Shown one piece after another: positions 10,387 to 27,330 of a DNA stretch of 64,000 bases. The stretch is taken from the NCBI GenBank assembly GCA_029216955.1, contig JANAVB010044017.1:1023385-1087384 (forward strand). The letters are read 5' to 3'. A program made the translations under genes and the position numbers. Under the pieces are notes generated by a model. The model made no database searches. It was not told where the DNA came from and worked only from the letters and a program-made list of their open reading frames with translations. Positions within the stretch are counted from its first letter, which is position 1; each line of letters opens with the position of its first letter. Source of the DNA: Iris pallida (taxonomy: Eukaryota; Streptophyta; Magnoliopsida; Asparagales; Iridaceae).

Positions 10387-10934
10387 CATTATTTGATTCG
10401 GGTGCATCACATAGTTTCATATCATCAAAGTTTATTTCTGCATACCACCTAGATACGGGACTTAGCAAGATGATTAGTAGAGTTATGACCGGTGGTGGAC
10501 CCATACCCATCACCGAGGCTTGTAACTGTCCCATCACTATCTCAGGCCATCAATTTTTAACACCCTTACTTGTGATGCCCCTGCCCAACTATGATGTAGT
10601 CCTAGGGATGGACTGGTTAAGTGAGCAGCATGCACTGATAGATTGTCATAGAGGATGTGTAATCTTCAGCCCACCAGGAGAACCGGAGTTTGAAATATCT
10701 CGAGCTCCGGAAGACATGAAGAGTGTTACCTACTCCTCAATCATCGAAGAACCCGGGCCTCCTCACCCTATCATAGCGGAATTTATAGACGTCTTTCCAG
10801 ATAGTCTTCCCCTGATTGCCGCCAGATTGAGATGTGGAATTCACCATCGATCTAGTACCCGGCTCTTTCCCTATTTCTTGGGGATGCTACAGAGTCAACC
10901 CCAAGGAGGTAAAAGAGATGAAGGATCAGATTGA
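10363..10934 (+). pseudogene. Tekay-type aspartic protease
   Basis: Retropepsin-like domain. The catalytic triad region ALFDSGASHSFIS lies at about 10386-10425 (DSGA at 10395-10406) and is followed by PITISGHQF and NYDVVLGMDWLSEQHALIDC, the characteristic second half of plant Ty3 proteases. It sits in a different frame from both gag before it and RT after it. The first shift lies near 10350, the second near 10830, and together they return to the starting frame. One polyprotein in the ancestor is inferred. Confidence 0.85.
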
Positions 10935-12132
10935 CGAACTGAAGGCACAAGGATTTATCAGAGACGGGGCTTCACCCTGGGGAGCACCAGTTTTGTTCGT
11001 GCCCAAGAAGGATGGAACCGTGCGGATGTGCATTGATTACCGGGCACTGAACAACATCACCATCAAGAACAAGTACCCTCTGCCCCGGATCGACGACCTA
11101 TTTGATCAACTGAGTGGAGCCAAGGTATTTTCGAAGATAGATCTAAGATCAGGCTACCATCAAATCAAGGTCAGGAAGGAGGATATTCCCGAGACGGCAT
11201 TCAACACCAAGTATGGGCAATTTGAATTCTTGGTCATGCCGTTTGGACTGACGAATGCTCCCGCGGTATCCATGAACCTCATGAACAAGGTCTTCCATGA
11301 ATACCTGGATCAGTTTGTTGTTGTCTTCATCGACGACATACTGATCTACTCAAAGACTGAAGAAGAACATGAAGAGCACCTGAGGAAAGTTCTGAGCACC
11401 TTGAGGAAGGAGAAGCTCTATGGTAAGCTATCCAAATGCGAATTCTTTTTAGACAAAGTGGAATTTCTGGGCCATGTTGTCACAAGAAAAGGAATTTCGG
11501 TGGATCCTAAGAAGATAGCTGCTATTGAGAAGTGGACTGCACCAAGCTCGGTTGCAGAAATCAGAAGCTTTTTGGGTTTAGTTGGTTACTACCGGAAGTT
11601 TGTAAAGGATTTCTCCAAGATTGCTGAACCAATGACGAAGCTCACTAGGAAGAACGAGGAATTCATTTGGTCTGAGGCTTGCCAGTCAGCTTTAGAGGAA
11701 CTGAAGAAGAGGCTTACAACGACGACGATACTTGCGCTACCCGCAGGTACCGGCGGTTTCTCAATTTATAGTGATGCTTCTGATAAGGGATTGGGCTGTA
11801 TTCTTCAACAACACGGAAAAGTAATTGCTTACGCATCTAGGCAATTACGGATTCATGAGAAAAACTATCCTACACATGATTTGGAGCTTACAGCGGTGAT
11901 ATTTGCATTGAAGCTATGGAAGCACTACCTTTATGGAAAGAGAGTGGAAATATTTACAGACCACAAAAGTCTGAAATATGTTTTCACTCAGAAAGAGCTG
12001 AACATACGACAGAGACGATGGCTGGAGCTGATGAAAGATTTTGACATCAACCTGCAGTATCATCTGGATAAGGCTAATATTGTTGCAGATGCACTTAGTC
12101 GATACCCGATGGCAATGTTCTTGACCAAGTAG
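10834..12132 (+). pseudogene. Tekay-type reverse transcriptase and RNase H
   Basis: A 432-codon open block. The RT motifs are in order: [19 protein letters not shown], then [52 protein letters not shown], and the catalytic FIDDILIYS (about 11327-11350). The connection follows ([31 protein letters not shown]). RNase H shows [13 protein letters not shown], the EL/T helix ([19 protein letters not shown]), FTDHKSL and a terminal VADALSR. The [11 protein letters not shown] segment deviates from the usual NAPATF-LMN, a likely mutation. A TAG at 12130-12132 separates it from integrase, which continues in the same frame. Confidence 0.93.
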
Positions 12133-13695
12133 CGTCATTTACTGGAGGACATGGAAAAGCTTGGACTGGAAATTGTACTGCCTGAGGAAGAAATGAAGAA
12201 ACTGGGAAGAGAAGCCATTGTACCAGGAGCTGAATCAACAATGATGCAGTTGCAAGTACGTTCAAGTCTTATGGACAGAGTCAAGGAGGAACAATTCCAA
12301 GACGAGACGCTTTGCAAACTCAGAGACCAAGTGCTGACAGGAACACTTGAAGGATTCTCAATCGCCAGCGACGGAGCACTGAAGAATGGTATGAGGCTTT
12401 GCGTACCAACTGGCGAACTGAGGAACGAGCTGATGCAAGAAGTGCACCAGTCGCAGTATTCCATACATCCTGGCGCCAACAAAATGTATCGGGATATGCG
12501 GACTATAGTGTGGTGGTACGGAATAAAGAAGGACGTATCCAGGTATGTGGCTAGATGTTTAATTTGTCAGTAAGTGAAAGCTAGCAGGCAGAGACCAGCA
12601 GGACTATTGCAGCCGCTTGACATTCCGGAGTAGAAATGGGAGCACATAATAATAGATTTTGTGTCGGAACTACCTCGATCCTAAGGAGGGAAGGATGTCA
12701 TTTGGGTTATCGTGGACCGACTGACGAAGTCAGCTCACTTTATCCCCTTCAAGGTTGGTCTATCCACCGAGAAGTTGGCAGCATTATACATGCGGCATAT
12801 CTACCGGATTCATGGAGTACCGATAAGTATCGTATCTGACAGAGATATTAGATTTACCTCTCACTTTTGGAAGAGTTTGCATGACAGTTTGGGAACACAA
12901 CTGAAGTTCAGCACCGCCTACCATCCCCAGACTGACGGACAATCAGAGAGAACAATCCAGACGCTAGAAGACATGCTGAGATCCTGCATCTTAGAATTTG
13001 GAGGGTCTTGGGAAGACCATTTGTACTTGGTAGAGTTCTCTTACAACAACAGCTACCAAGCTAGCATCGGTATGACACCGTTCGAGGTACTCTATGGACG
13101 TCGTTGCCGCACTCCACTTGCTTGGGACGATGTCGGAGAACGAGTGTTGCTTGGACCTGAGATGGTGACCGAAGCGGCAGAGAAGGTAAGAATGATCAGA
13201 GACAAGCTCAGGATTGCCCAGGACAGACAGAAGCATTGGACCGATAGCAGCCGACGGCCTTTGGAGTTTGAAGAAGGCGACAGTGTGTTTGTGAAGATCT
13301 CTCCTACCAGAGGAACCATTCATTTCGGCAGAGCAGGAAAGCTAAGTCCCAGGTATATTGGTCCTTTTGAAGTACTCAGCAGGATTGGAGAAGTGGCATA
13401 TCGGGTGGCTCTACCCCCAAGTCTCGAAGGCGTCCACAACGTCTTCCACGTTTCGCAGCTGAGACGCTACATCTCGGACCCGAGTCACATCTTGGACCAT
13501 TCGGAGCTGGAAATTAGATCCAGCCTTACAGTGCCGGAGAAGCCAGTGGAAATTTTGGACAGAGGCGAGAAGAGAACCAGGAACTCTGTGACGCCGATAG
13601 TCAGAGTCATGTGGTGGCACAACTCACCAGGCGAGTCGACCTGGGAGCGAGAAGACCAGATGCGGGAGCAGTACCCATACTTGTTTGAGACATGA
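12133..13695 (+). pseudogene. Tekay-type integrase with C-terminal chromodomain
   Basis: In the same frame as RT but cut by TAA at 12571, TAG at 12631 and TAA at 12682. The HHCC zinc finger (H-QSQYSI-H ... C-LI-C) lies at about 12450-12570. The catalytic core has D in IIIDFVSELP (about 12650), D in IVSDRDIRFTSHFW (about 12835) and E in TDGQSERTIQ (about 12945), the D,D-35-E pattern. The C-terminus carries the GPFEVL region (GKLSPRYIGPFEVL, VFHVSQLRRY) and ends in a chromodomain-like segment (EILDRGEKRTRNSV ... VMWWHNSPGESTWEREDQM), the signature of the Tekay/Del group. Stop TGA at 13693-13695. Normal length, disabled by nonsense codons. Confidence 0.92.
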
Positions 13696-13736
13696 GGTAA
13701 CCCCTAACCTTGCCTTTAATTTCGAGGACGAAATTT

Positions 13737-13752
13737 TCTAAGGAGGAAAGAT
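13737..13752 (+). promoter_or_regulatory. Polypurine tract of the Tekay-type element
   Basis: The purine run AAGGAGGAAAGA lies just before the 3' LTR start at 13753 and would prime plus-strand DNA synthesis. Confidence 0.75.
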
Positions 13753-13805
13753 TATGAAACCCAGTTTTGTGATGTGATTTAATATTATTATTATAATATT
13801 ATTAC

Positions 13806-13839
<34 letters not shown>

Positions 13840-13971
13840 TGTGGGTTTAAAAATTAATTTCAAAATTAATAATCGACTTTTTGGTTGTGACGAGACCCGA
13901 GCTCGGACCAGCTTCCCGAAACCCAGACCCGATTTTAAACCCATTCTCTTTTATTTGAAAATTCTGACTTC

Positions 13972-14033
<62 letters not shown>

Positions 14034-16784
14034 CCCCTTTGAGTTGGTCCACCCGTTGGACCAACTCTCCCCTTATTTCTCCACTACTCTTACTCACCCC
14101 CACACGTTCTCTCTAACTCCCCAACTCTAGCACACTAATCCCTCTCCCTACTCCTTATAATACCCCACCACAACTCTTCACACCTAACCCCACTCTTCTC
14201 TCCCTCTCACGAGAGCACAGCAATTAACTCTTCTCCCCATTCTTAAGCAAACCCACCACCACCATTACTCATTTTTCTCTCCCCACTCCTCACAAACCCT
14301 CTCCCCGAGCCTTTCCGCTCGACGTCGGACCATCCGCCCCGACCCTGCGTGGCGCACCTCCAGCCAGTACCCCCGACCCCGCGACCGCCCGCGCCCCGCG
14401 GCTATCCCGATCCGCCCGTAGCCGGCGCCCCCTCTCGGCCATTCGTGCCGATCCCGGCCCCCTCGACCGCACTCCAGCGTCCCGACCTCCTTCCAGCGCA
14501 CCCCCGCGCTGTGCCCTAGGTCTTCTGGCGTTTCCCTGAGCGCCGCCCCTTTGGCGCCAAGCCCTGTTTGGCCGTGCCCTAGCGTCGCCATCCAGAGCCC
14601 GTGCCCCGTTGATCTGTCCAGCGCTGTCCACGGGTTCCGAGTCGCTGTCTGCTGTTCGGACGTTGTCCAGCACATTCCTTGCGGCCCGGTCTACTGTCGG
14701 TGTTTCCTGTACATTTTTTGAGCTGGTTTCTTGTTGTCCGCGCTCATTATTTCTTTAATTTACATCTGAGAGCTCTAGCCGAGCAACCCAAGGTATAATT
14801 CCTCTGTCCCGTCCCATTTTCATTTGTCTGTTATGAAATTGGTCCCCGATTCCCTCCCGGGAATTCGGTTTTTAGCGACGTCGTAGCTTCGGATTTTTTC
14901 GGAAATATTCTGTGAGATTCGGCGTTTATTTCGGACTTTTTTGAAATATATTTTCGGGATTTTAGGCGTTGTGATTTCCGAATTCATTTCGGGAATTCCC
15001 GAAACTATATTGCGGGTTCCGATTTAAATTCGGGAATTGTTCTGTGAATTTTAATTGTGGTGTAAAATGGTTTGGAATTGAATTCTGGATGTTCCCTGGT
15101 TTGGGACTTTTTATAAATGGTGTTTATGGCACATTTCCCAGTTTTGGGGTTGACCGAAAATAGAAGAAGTGTTGCCGGATTTTTCTATAAAATTTAATTA
15201 TATTTTAAAATGATTTTAAAATGGTTCTTTTGGAAAAGATTATTATTTTGGATTTTGGGCGACGACCGTATTGGTCAATGGGCCCTGGCTAAGTGCAAAC
15301 GAACCGGTTTAGCCCGGACGTTGAGGCATTAGCCTATATAACGATTGGACCAATATCTGAGACTCACTATTAATTTAATTTATTTTAATTATTAGTTTTA
15401 ATTATAATTAAATTGTAGGATAATTTTAGAACTAACAAATGTTTCTTCTTATTTCAATTTATGTAGAATAAATTGTAAGGGCATAAGCCCAGCTTTTCTA
15501 TTTTTCTGTGGCCTGTAATTATTGTAGCATAGGTTTTCTTTCACTTTCTGGTTTTGCCAGTTTTTTTAGCGTATGCGTAAATCTAAAATAAATATTATTT
15601 TGATATAGAAAATTAATGATGTTTTCTCACATTAAAATTTACAAGTTTGTAATATTTAAACAACGATCATGTTTTCTCATTAAAACAAGAAACTTAGTTT
15701 TATATGTACAATTACGAAAATACAAAGTTTTAACCCAATAAATTGGTAACTACGAGTTTTTCCAAAATACAAAGATAAATTGATCTTTCCTTCGTAATTA
15801 ATTACAATGCACCCGATAATCGAGTTTTGTTTGTGATTGTGTAATCAAGATTAAAATTGATTAGGATACAACTTAGAGATTGCAACTAGCATAGTTAGCT
15901 TGGTAACTCTGGAATCTGAGTCAACTTCTCGAATGTAGGATTTCGAGGACGAGGCTAGTTTCAATCTCGAAGTCTTCAACCCTTCAAGTCCAGTCCAATT
16001 TGAGGCAAGTACATTTTGTGTTAGTTTATAATTATTTAATAATCGCTTTACTGTAAGTTTAAACCACGATGTAACACGGAACTCTCTATGAGAGCATTGA
16101 CTGATTGACTGTTGGGTACTGGGGGAATGGTGTAATGATTATGACCACATCCAAATGATAACTTAGAATTGTATTAGCTTACCCCTCTTACACACGGGAA
16201 TAAGCTATATCGTATCAATAGGATACAACTGTACAACCCAAGCCGGTCATATTCATTGCCTATTCAAATCACAATGTTTAACTGCTAGAAAACTGTTTAC
16301 TTCAAATTGTTTAAAAGTGCATGATTCTATTATTATTTTAATTGTCAAATTAGCATGAATTGTACTTTGCTTCCTCCTGACTGGAGATAACATTTTTAGG
16401 GGATATTGAGGATGCTGAGCTGTTAATCAACAGCTATTATGACCTGGTTCTGTACCCCATGGTGTTGCCAGAGTCCCCATTGGAGGACGCAGGACCTGAG
16501 GCTGACGAGCCGAATGCTTAGCTAGACTTTCCTGTTTTCAGTTTGGTTGTTGTTTTTTGAAAAATTCTGTTATTTGAATTAAGTATTTAATTCAGTTCAT
16601 TTACTTCCAGTTGTATTTATTTCAATGTTTAATAAAGTTTTAAATTTCCGAATATTGAGTTGTGACAAATATAGATGTTGTTGTGGTTACCTGCTAATGG
16701 AACAGCTTACTGCCGTCGTCTCAACAACGGTGCAGGCTGGACATGATCCGGTTCGACCCAATTATTTAGGATCGGGTCGTGACA
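13753..16784 (+). repeat. 3' LTR of the Tekay-type element (3,032 bp)
   Basis: Near-copy of 5721-8719; extra length is mostly expansion of the (ATT)n and (TA)n tracts (13795-13838, about 13976-14031). It ends GGATCGGGTCGTGACA, followed by the duplication GTTAG. Confidence 0.93.
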
Positions 16785-17897
16785 GTTAGGGTAAATCTCT
16801 TTAGGGCAAAAGTGAATCCCTTAGTATATCTTAATTAGGGCATAACCACCAATTTTGGTGTTAGTTCAGCTCAGAACCCTCTCTTTAGATGCCAACTTTA
16901 ATTATTGTCAATTTAAAGAAAATTATAAGGAAAAAATTATCTTTGGTAGAAATAAAAAAGGTATAATGTATTTTTTTTTAGAATATATTTTTTGTAGAAT
17001 CTACGTGGTGCGATTTACACTGCCTGGTTATTGAAAATATCTAGGGAAAAAAAATCTTATCACATGAAAAGAGTACATGACGCAAAGTCATTGTTTAGGA
17101 TGTCTCCATTTGCATTTCTAGGATGCTATACCTTAAAACTACTATAAAATTTGCCATTAATTAATGTCTTACATTAAATAAATAAAAGATAACCTTCATA
17201 GTTTTAATATATGTTATTTTCGAAACAAATCTAGATGGAAGAACGATAAAAAATTAGAGACCTCTTGCTAATAAATTTGCTCTCTATTCTTATATAGCAA
17301 CTGTCAGAAGTAGAGACCTTTTGCAAATAAATTTGCTCTCTGTTATGACTTTATAGGATATCAGAGACCTCTAGCAAACAAGTTTGCTCTCCTAATTTTC
17401 TTAAGTCACTCGGAGAAGAAGAAGAAAGAGAGATAGGAAACTCTACTAGGGGTGATAAAAATCACCGTTGCTCAAAGCAAGATCCGTCATACCGAGATCT
17501 ACTCCCAGTGTAGTGTCCTGATCCCGTTGCGGAGCACGGATCGGGCTAGCTGTCGAATAGCCGAGTCGGATGAGATTGGGGAAACTTTACCTTGGAAAAA
17601 CCTTACCAGGATCTCGTGATAATGAATTGAGATTCTTTTCTCATTATGGATTGGACTCTTTTGAAATGATGCCTAAGATGCGGTGGCTCGCGTCTTGGAT
17701 AAAGAATTCAATATAAGATTCGCTTGTCCCGAGACCGTAGCCTTGCTGGTTTTTGATATCTCTTTCGTTGTTGGTTTTATGTGCATTTTTGTAATTATTT
17801 TTTATGAATGTTTTCATGAATTTACTTTCACCGTCTTTGCTTTTATATCGAATCACTGAGAGAAAGAGAAAGAATTATGCTGATATGATGTTGGTGC
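16785..17897. other. Spacer with three short hairpin-like repeats
   Basis: No gene recognised. Three copies of a unit of about 30 bp, AGAGACCTCTTGC...TTTGCTCTC, occur at about 17248, 17311 and 17361, each with AGAG/CTCT ends; the middle one contains GCAAATAAATTTGC, a perfect small palindrome. The stretch at 17400-17640 has nothing I can name. Confidence 0.5.
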
Positions 17898-18225
17898 TGT
17901 AGAAGCTTTAAAAGTACTAAAGAATACATTGTGCCATTTACAAATAGCACCATGCCATTAGATAGCGTCCAACATCAAATAACGTATGACATTAAATGGC
18001 GCTGGATATTAAATGGTGCCTGACTGCCATGTATAAGCTTCCTCGAGAAGCTAAGTCGTCATTCATGATGATTGACGACACGACAGTCGAGGAACATCTC
18101 TTCAAATCCTGAGCGCCCGGCGCTCGAGGAAGATCATGTCAGATAGATCATAATGAGTTTTGTCAGTTACTGTGCGCCATTTATCAATGGCACGAGGAAA
18201 TCAACTCTTCACAGAATCAATACTC

Positions 18226-21998
<3,773 letters not shown>

Positions 21999-22263
21999 TA
22001 CTCAGCGCATTTCATAATTGACGCTCTTTAATACTATGCGCCATTTCTCAGCTAGCGCCAATCAACCAATTATCATCCAGAAGCAGTTAATGACGTGGCG
22101 CACATGCCACTAATCTCGAAGAATGTACACGTAACACTGCCCACATCCAAGTGCACTTCTCTCACAGAATTCCATTGTCTCGTGCAGTTAAGCTAACCGT
22201 TTGTACGAATGGGTGATGGCATGCCAAACAGTGTACAATCAGCGTACTTTTATACTGTACACC

Positions 22264-25200
22264 TGTAACACCCAGTTTTCCAGATGAGGGTAATTTTGAA
22301 CTTTTATAATTTTAATCATTTAATAATGATATTTAAATTATATTATGATTTTTGGTGATTTTTAATTAATTTAAAACTAGTTAAAATGTTGAATTATGAT
22401 TTTGATGGTTAACTAGTTAAACCCTAGTTTTGCTAAGCCTAGAGACTAACCATGACCAAGGGAGCCTACTCATGTGATTAGGATGACTAATTACAACTTT
22501 TTAGCCTAGGATATTTTGGTCATTTTTGACTTATTAATGAAAATGAATTTTGATTAATAATTATTGTGCTAATTGAATTGTTAGAGACTAACCTAGAAGC
22601 TTAACCTAATCTAGATTAGTCTTGAGGTTAGAATCATGGTTAGAACATTCCTACTAAGTGCCAAGGTTAGTAATATCTAGATATTCCTAAGTAGGATATT
22701 TTCTCTTTAAGATATTGTAAAAAGAAGCCTTAGGACTAATTGAACCAATAGGAGGATTTAAAATTGGGTGGAAGAACCTTAGCCACACATCTAGCTATTG
22801 CCAAATTCTAATTCCCTTAGTTTGGCCAGCCATACAAGCCCCCCTCCTATAAGTATCACACTTAAGAGCCCTTGCCTCTTTTTAATACCTAGAAAGAATC
22901 CTAATTTGTTCTTCCCTAAACTTCTCCCATTTAATCCAAATTGACTCCAAATTGAGTCAAATCAATTGCATCATCATCCCTAACAGTAGAGGAGACTTGT
23001 GGAGGCTTGCTAGCAAGGTTTGAGGACATTTGAACCGTAGCAAATCGAGGAAGACATCAACTCTAGGCTCTCTACATTGAGTTTGAACTCTCAATAGGTA
23101 AAACCCTACAAACCCTAATAAATTCATGACTTCTTTATATAGATGCATCCATTTAGGGTTCCCCTAGGTGTAGCCCAAGTTTGGTAGGAATTCGTGTCCA
23201 TTTCGTGTCCGTATCGGACACGTATCGGTGTTTTTCAATAAGTGTTTGGTGAAATGTCACAAAAAATGGATTTTTCTAATTTGCAAAAACTAATTACATG
23301 TATTTATAGCTAATTAGGTGTAGAACATATATCAAATTGACTAAGTCAATTTTAGGGATGTTTGGATACTATTTTAGGGCACGGACACGCAGTACGAGAT
23401 ACCCCACGAGGCACGTGCGGCTCCCCTGCTGCTCGGGGTTGACACAGGATACGACACGACATGAGAATGGATAAAACTTGGTAGACACATGGGCCTAGTG
23501 TCTGACATGACACCCAAAAAGTTTCATGGGTCCTTGTTCAGTGTGCACGAAGAAATCGGCCCCGTATTGAATTTATACTGTGCACGCACAGTCGATTTTT
23601 CGCATCTGATACGCCTTCGTATCACTTGACACGACTCACTTGGACACGAATTAGGCCCCTAGACACGAAGCCCTAGTCCTGACCTAACCGTAGACACGAG
23701 AAGGAGGCTCCTCGTGTCGTGGTGTCGTGTCCTTTTGTGATCGACACCTCAGCACGAGGATTTTCTGAACTGTTGTTTGATACATGTGTTCGTTTGTGTT
23801 TGGACACGTTTGTGTCCAATTTTATGTACAAGAGCACTATCCCCTGACACGTATGTTTGTACCCAACACCTGTGCATGTTTGATTGGATATAATTTTGAG
23901 TGTTCGAATCGAAATTTAGGTTGTTTGTGTCGGGTTTTCAGAAAAACTGATACTGAGCATGTAAATTGGGTTTTCTAATTTTTATTAAATCTTTTAATAT
24001 ATATATATATGTAAATATGAATGCAGATATGTATGTAGGTGATAATGTAATGCATGTGAACTGAAATAAGGAAACTAAGATTAGGTTGTGATGAATTGAT
24101 GTGGTTTTCAACTGGTTTTCTGAAATTATAATGTATATTGATATTATATATATATTTTGATGATTATACATATATAAGTTTTAGATGTTATCTATCTATA
24201 TATGTTCAGTGGTGATTTGAGTTGGTTTGGCATTAGCTTTTGGTTCAGTTATGAGGATTATGAGATATCAGTTAAATTGGATAATGGATAGGGGGTTTGT
24301 AGGTTGTCTCTATATGTATATTGGTATGTGTATCTCATGTTGTGTATATGTGTGTTGGTTATTTTGATTGGGTGATATGTGTTGGCCTTTCACCCAACCA
24401 TGATACCTGGGTTAGATGGGAAGTGAGGGACCATATATGAGAGACCTGGACTGGGCACTACATGGTGTTAGTGTGTTGAGAAGCCCCACACTTAGAATGT
24501 GTCATAGGCTTGTAGTGTGAGAGTGTTGGGTAAGCTCATAGGGTTGTATAGGGAGTATCACTTGGCATGCAGCATTTGCATTTTGCAGCAGCAGTGAAGC
24601 CTGTTGGCCTTGCTTGGTGTAGGCCATGTATTGGCCATTGCTTAGCAGTAGGGGACTGAACCCCCTTAGCAACTTTGGCTTGGCCCTACATCGAATTAGT
24701 AGGCAGTAAGGGGGGAAACATGGGTCAATGGTAGGTAACAAGAGAAGAAGAGGGGATTTTAGGATGGTTTAGGAGTAGCAATGTTGTGCCTTGCCACAAC
24801 AGTAGCAACAACATGACATGGCTTATGCAGGGCTCCTTGTTACAGGGATGCCCAGGTGATTGTACTAGGCAGTGCCTTGTTTGAACAATAGGGCAGTGGG
24901 CCATTTGGCCATGGGGTTTTCAAGTGTAGGTGTGTCATAATGTTTGAGAGGTTAGTGTTATAGTGTATTAGTGGTTTGAGTGTTTGATGTATCTTGTGTG
25001 CAATATTAGTAAGGGCTAAGGTTATACCCTATAAGTAATGTATTATAGGGTTTGAGACGTGGGTAGTTAGTAGTAGTGAGGGTATTGTTGTAGACACTAA
25101 GTGGTATGGATATAATGTATATAGGGTTGTGTAGCATATAAATATATCATATAGGATATTATATATGTATACTAGGTGAGATTGAGGCTAAGGATAAGTG

Positions 25201-26737
25201 GTTAGTATCTATAGATGATATGTATGTATATATACATGAATACATGATTTTCTAGAATTAGATATAGTTGACCAAGAGCCTAAGTTTGACTAGTTTGACC
25301 AGGGTTGACCAAGAGTTGACTTTGACCTAGATTGGCTTAGAAATCATGTAGATTGTATCGTAAACTTTATTTACTTTATATTGAATACATCATAACCCAT
25401 AATGCTCTATTTAGGACATTGTGACTCCAGTGCAGACATCTGATATTACACTACTCTTTTCAGAGTATTAGGCGAGTACATTCTCTGATAGTTCTCTCAT
25501 TTACTTGTCAATTACTGTATTTCAGTTCTAGTTAGTTCTATGTGATTCTCTGTTACAGCACGTATGGATATTTTTGGATTTATGTATGCGACACACATAC
25601 CATCTTGTCTGGCCTCTATTACTGAAATCATTCTGGAATCATTGCTGGTATCATCATGTTTGGCTGGACTTATCTCGATTCTTGTGTCGAATTCTGGATT
25701 CACTTGTATTACAGGGTGGAGAAATATTGAGTAAGATATGTAGACATACCCCAAATCTGGAATCTCCAAACTGGAATATACTAGAAGCATAGCCATCCCT
25801 CGCCTGATCAGTGGGTGATGTGCCTGATACCTACAGCTGTTTACATGTCGATTTCGGTATTTTAAAACACACTGATAGAATATAGCTGGTCTCACCTGGA
25901 TTCTTGATCACTGACTAGAATTATCTTGTACTGGAATCATCTTGTACTAGATTCATCTTGTACTGGATTTATTTTGTACTAGATTCGTCTCGTACTGGAT
26001 TTACATTGGATTTATATTTGTCTTACATTTACTGTCTGGACTTATCATGTTACTCTAGTTCAGCTAGAATCTTATTTTACAGTCTTCATTGCTATGATTC
26101 TTCTCTTATTTTAATTACCTTACTTTTCTTGTATCTTAACTGTTTCTTTATACCATCACCTGAATATAAACTACCATATTCATCAATAAAACTGTCTATA
26201 ACTGCTTTATAGTTCTCTGTCATTTACTTGGATTTTCTAGACGAGTTGTGCTCGTTCCTGTCCTGACTGGACCTGTTGAAAATATTACAGATGATTGCTC
26301 TGAGGACATTTGCCCAACTTGTCTTGGAGCAGGAGACGGCTTAGCTACCTTTGGTCCTGACACTCAGGAGTAATCGAAAGACTAGCTAGTAGACTTGGTT
26401 TAGTTTTCATGTTTTAAAAATTGAATTGTAATAAGTTGAGATATTATTTTGTTTTGAGATTGTTTGAGATTATTATTATTTAGCAGTTGGTTTTGTTGTT
26501 GTTATTTAGTCTTAGTTATAAACTTCTGTGTTATCATATCGTGCTTAGACTGTGATTGAGATTTTATTATATTTATACTTGTCCTCCGTTCGGAGTTAAG
26601 ATTTTGACAAGTACATTATATAATTGTGTGAGTTGTTGTTTAGATAGTGACCTAGAACAGTGTTCTACTGTCGACATTGCGGCGTAGGCTGGACGTACCC
26701 ACTTCTCGTGCCCCTACACTGGGTGCGGGTCATGACA
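22264..26737 (+). mobile_element. Second solo LTR, Tekay-like (4,474 bp), TSD ACACC
   Basis: Begins TGTAACACCCAG and ends GGTGCGGGTCATGACA, bordered by ACACC at 22259-22263 and 26738-26742. No retroelement protein can be read in any frame inside, so it is an LTR alone, and a very long one. Edges resemble those of the Tekay-type element at 5721. Internal features: a CGTGTCCG/CGGACACG inverted repeat at 23204-23222, a TTGGGTG/CACCCAA hairpin at 24368-24397, and a 16-bp tandem repeat (ATCTTGTACTGGATTC type) at 25918-25999. Confidence 0.92.
25918..25999. repeat. 16-bp tandem repeat, about five copies
   Basis: Units of the form GATTCATCTTGTACTG repeat head to tail with alternating last base (CTG/CTA), inside the second solo LTR. 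Confidence 0.85.
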
Positions 26738-27010
26738 ACACCAATTTTGGTAATTACTTGACAGTTATTCCAAAACTCTATAAATATAGTTCAAAATCAC
26801 TACTCAAGGCATCACAAATGATCATAATCTTCTAAGAAGTTGCTGTAGCATGTTTAGGAGCTTTTCTTCTCCGATATCGCATAGTCTAAGGGATAAAGTG
26901 ATCGTCTTCTGATCAGATTCCTATAGTTATACTTCTCCAGAATTATATTGTACACTTGTACTATTTTTTTCTTAGTTTGTAGTTAAACTTTTTTTGTTTT
27001 TACAAACAAA

Positions 27011-27330
27011 ATGACGACTCTGCTGGGGACGACTTTCTTCTCTGACAAGAAGGTGACAACTCAATGCAATGCTGCGTCGGTCGGCATGACGTAGGAGATC
27101 TTAGTCGTCGAGTTCGACCAAGTTGCTTATGAAGAACTAATTGGCGTCGGGGGTGCTAAGCAGGCTTCTGCCAAGCGTGCCACCACTGCTGCTGCCAAGG
27201 ATAAGGCGCACGCCATTTGGACTCCAATGTCCAATGCCGTGCCAATTACTGCTGTTGCTATCCAAGACAAGGAAAAGTGCCCTATGGCCATTCCCTACTC
27301 TTTTCCAGTCCTGGACTTGGCAAAAAACTA
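27011..27330 (+). pseudogene. Leader open frame (ORF0) of Tat-1, overlapping the primer-binding site
   Basis: An ATG at 27011, one base before the primer-binding site, opens a frame that reads MTTLLGTTFFSDKKVTTQ, where TLLGT is simply the translated primer site. After one TAG (about 27092) it continues EILVVEFDQVAYEELIG and then an Ala/Lys-rich tail to about 27330. Tat-2 has the same frame with KILVVRLNQQTYEEFIS at the same place, so the frame is conserved between copies. Function unknown; Ogre-type elements are known to have an extra ORF before gag, and this may be its counterpart. Confidence 0.55.
27012..27030 (+). promoter_or_regulatory. Primer-binding site of Tat-1
   Basis: TGACGACTCTGCTGGGGAC begins three bases after the LTR end at 27008. 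It matches the Tat-2 site except for two bases and is of the type used by Tat/Ogre elements (generally assigned to an Arg-type tRNA). Confidence 0.8.

Larger units (their letters stand above)
5721..16784 (+). mobile_element. Tekay-type Ty3/gypsy chromovirus, full length, with two LTRs
   Basis: An 11.06-kb element flanked by the 5-bp duplication GTTAG (5716-5720 and 16785-16789). The LTRs of about 3.0 kb start TGTGAAACCCAG (TATGAAACCCAG in the 3' copy, one change) and end with TAACA/TGACA. Between them are gag, protease, reverse transcriptase, RNase H, integrase and a chromodomain-like C-terminus in that order, on the plus strand, the layout of a chromovirus. The polyprotein is interrupted by two frameshifts and several nonsense codons, so this copy is inactive. 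LTR copies differ at about 2-5% in blocks compared by eye, suggesting a moderately recent insertion. Confidence 0.93.

Noticed and set aside
23938..26212. Several 60-130 codon frames in the second solo LTR
   Set aside because: Low-complexity, AT-rich, no motif, and located within an LTR.
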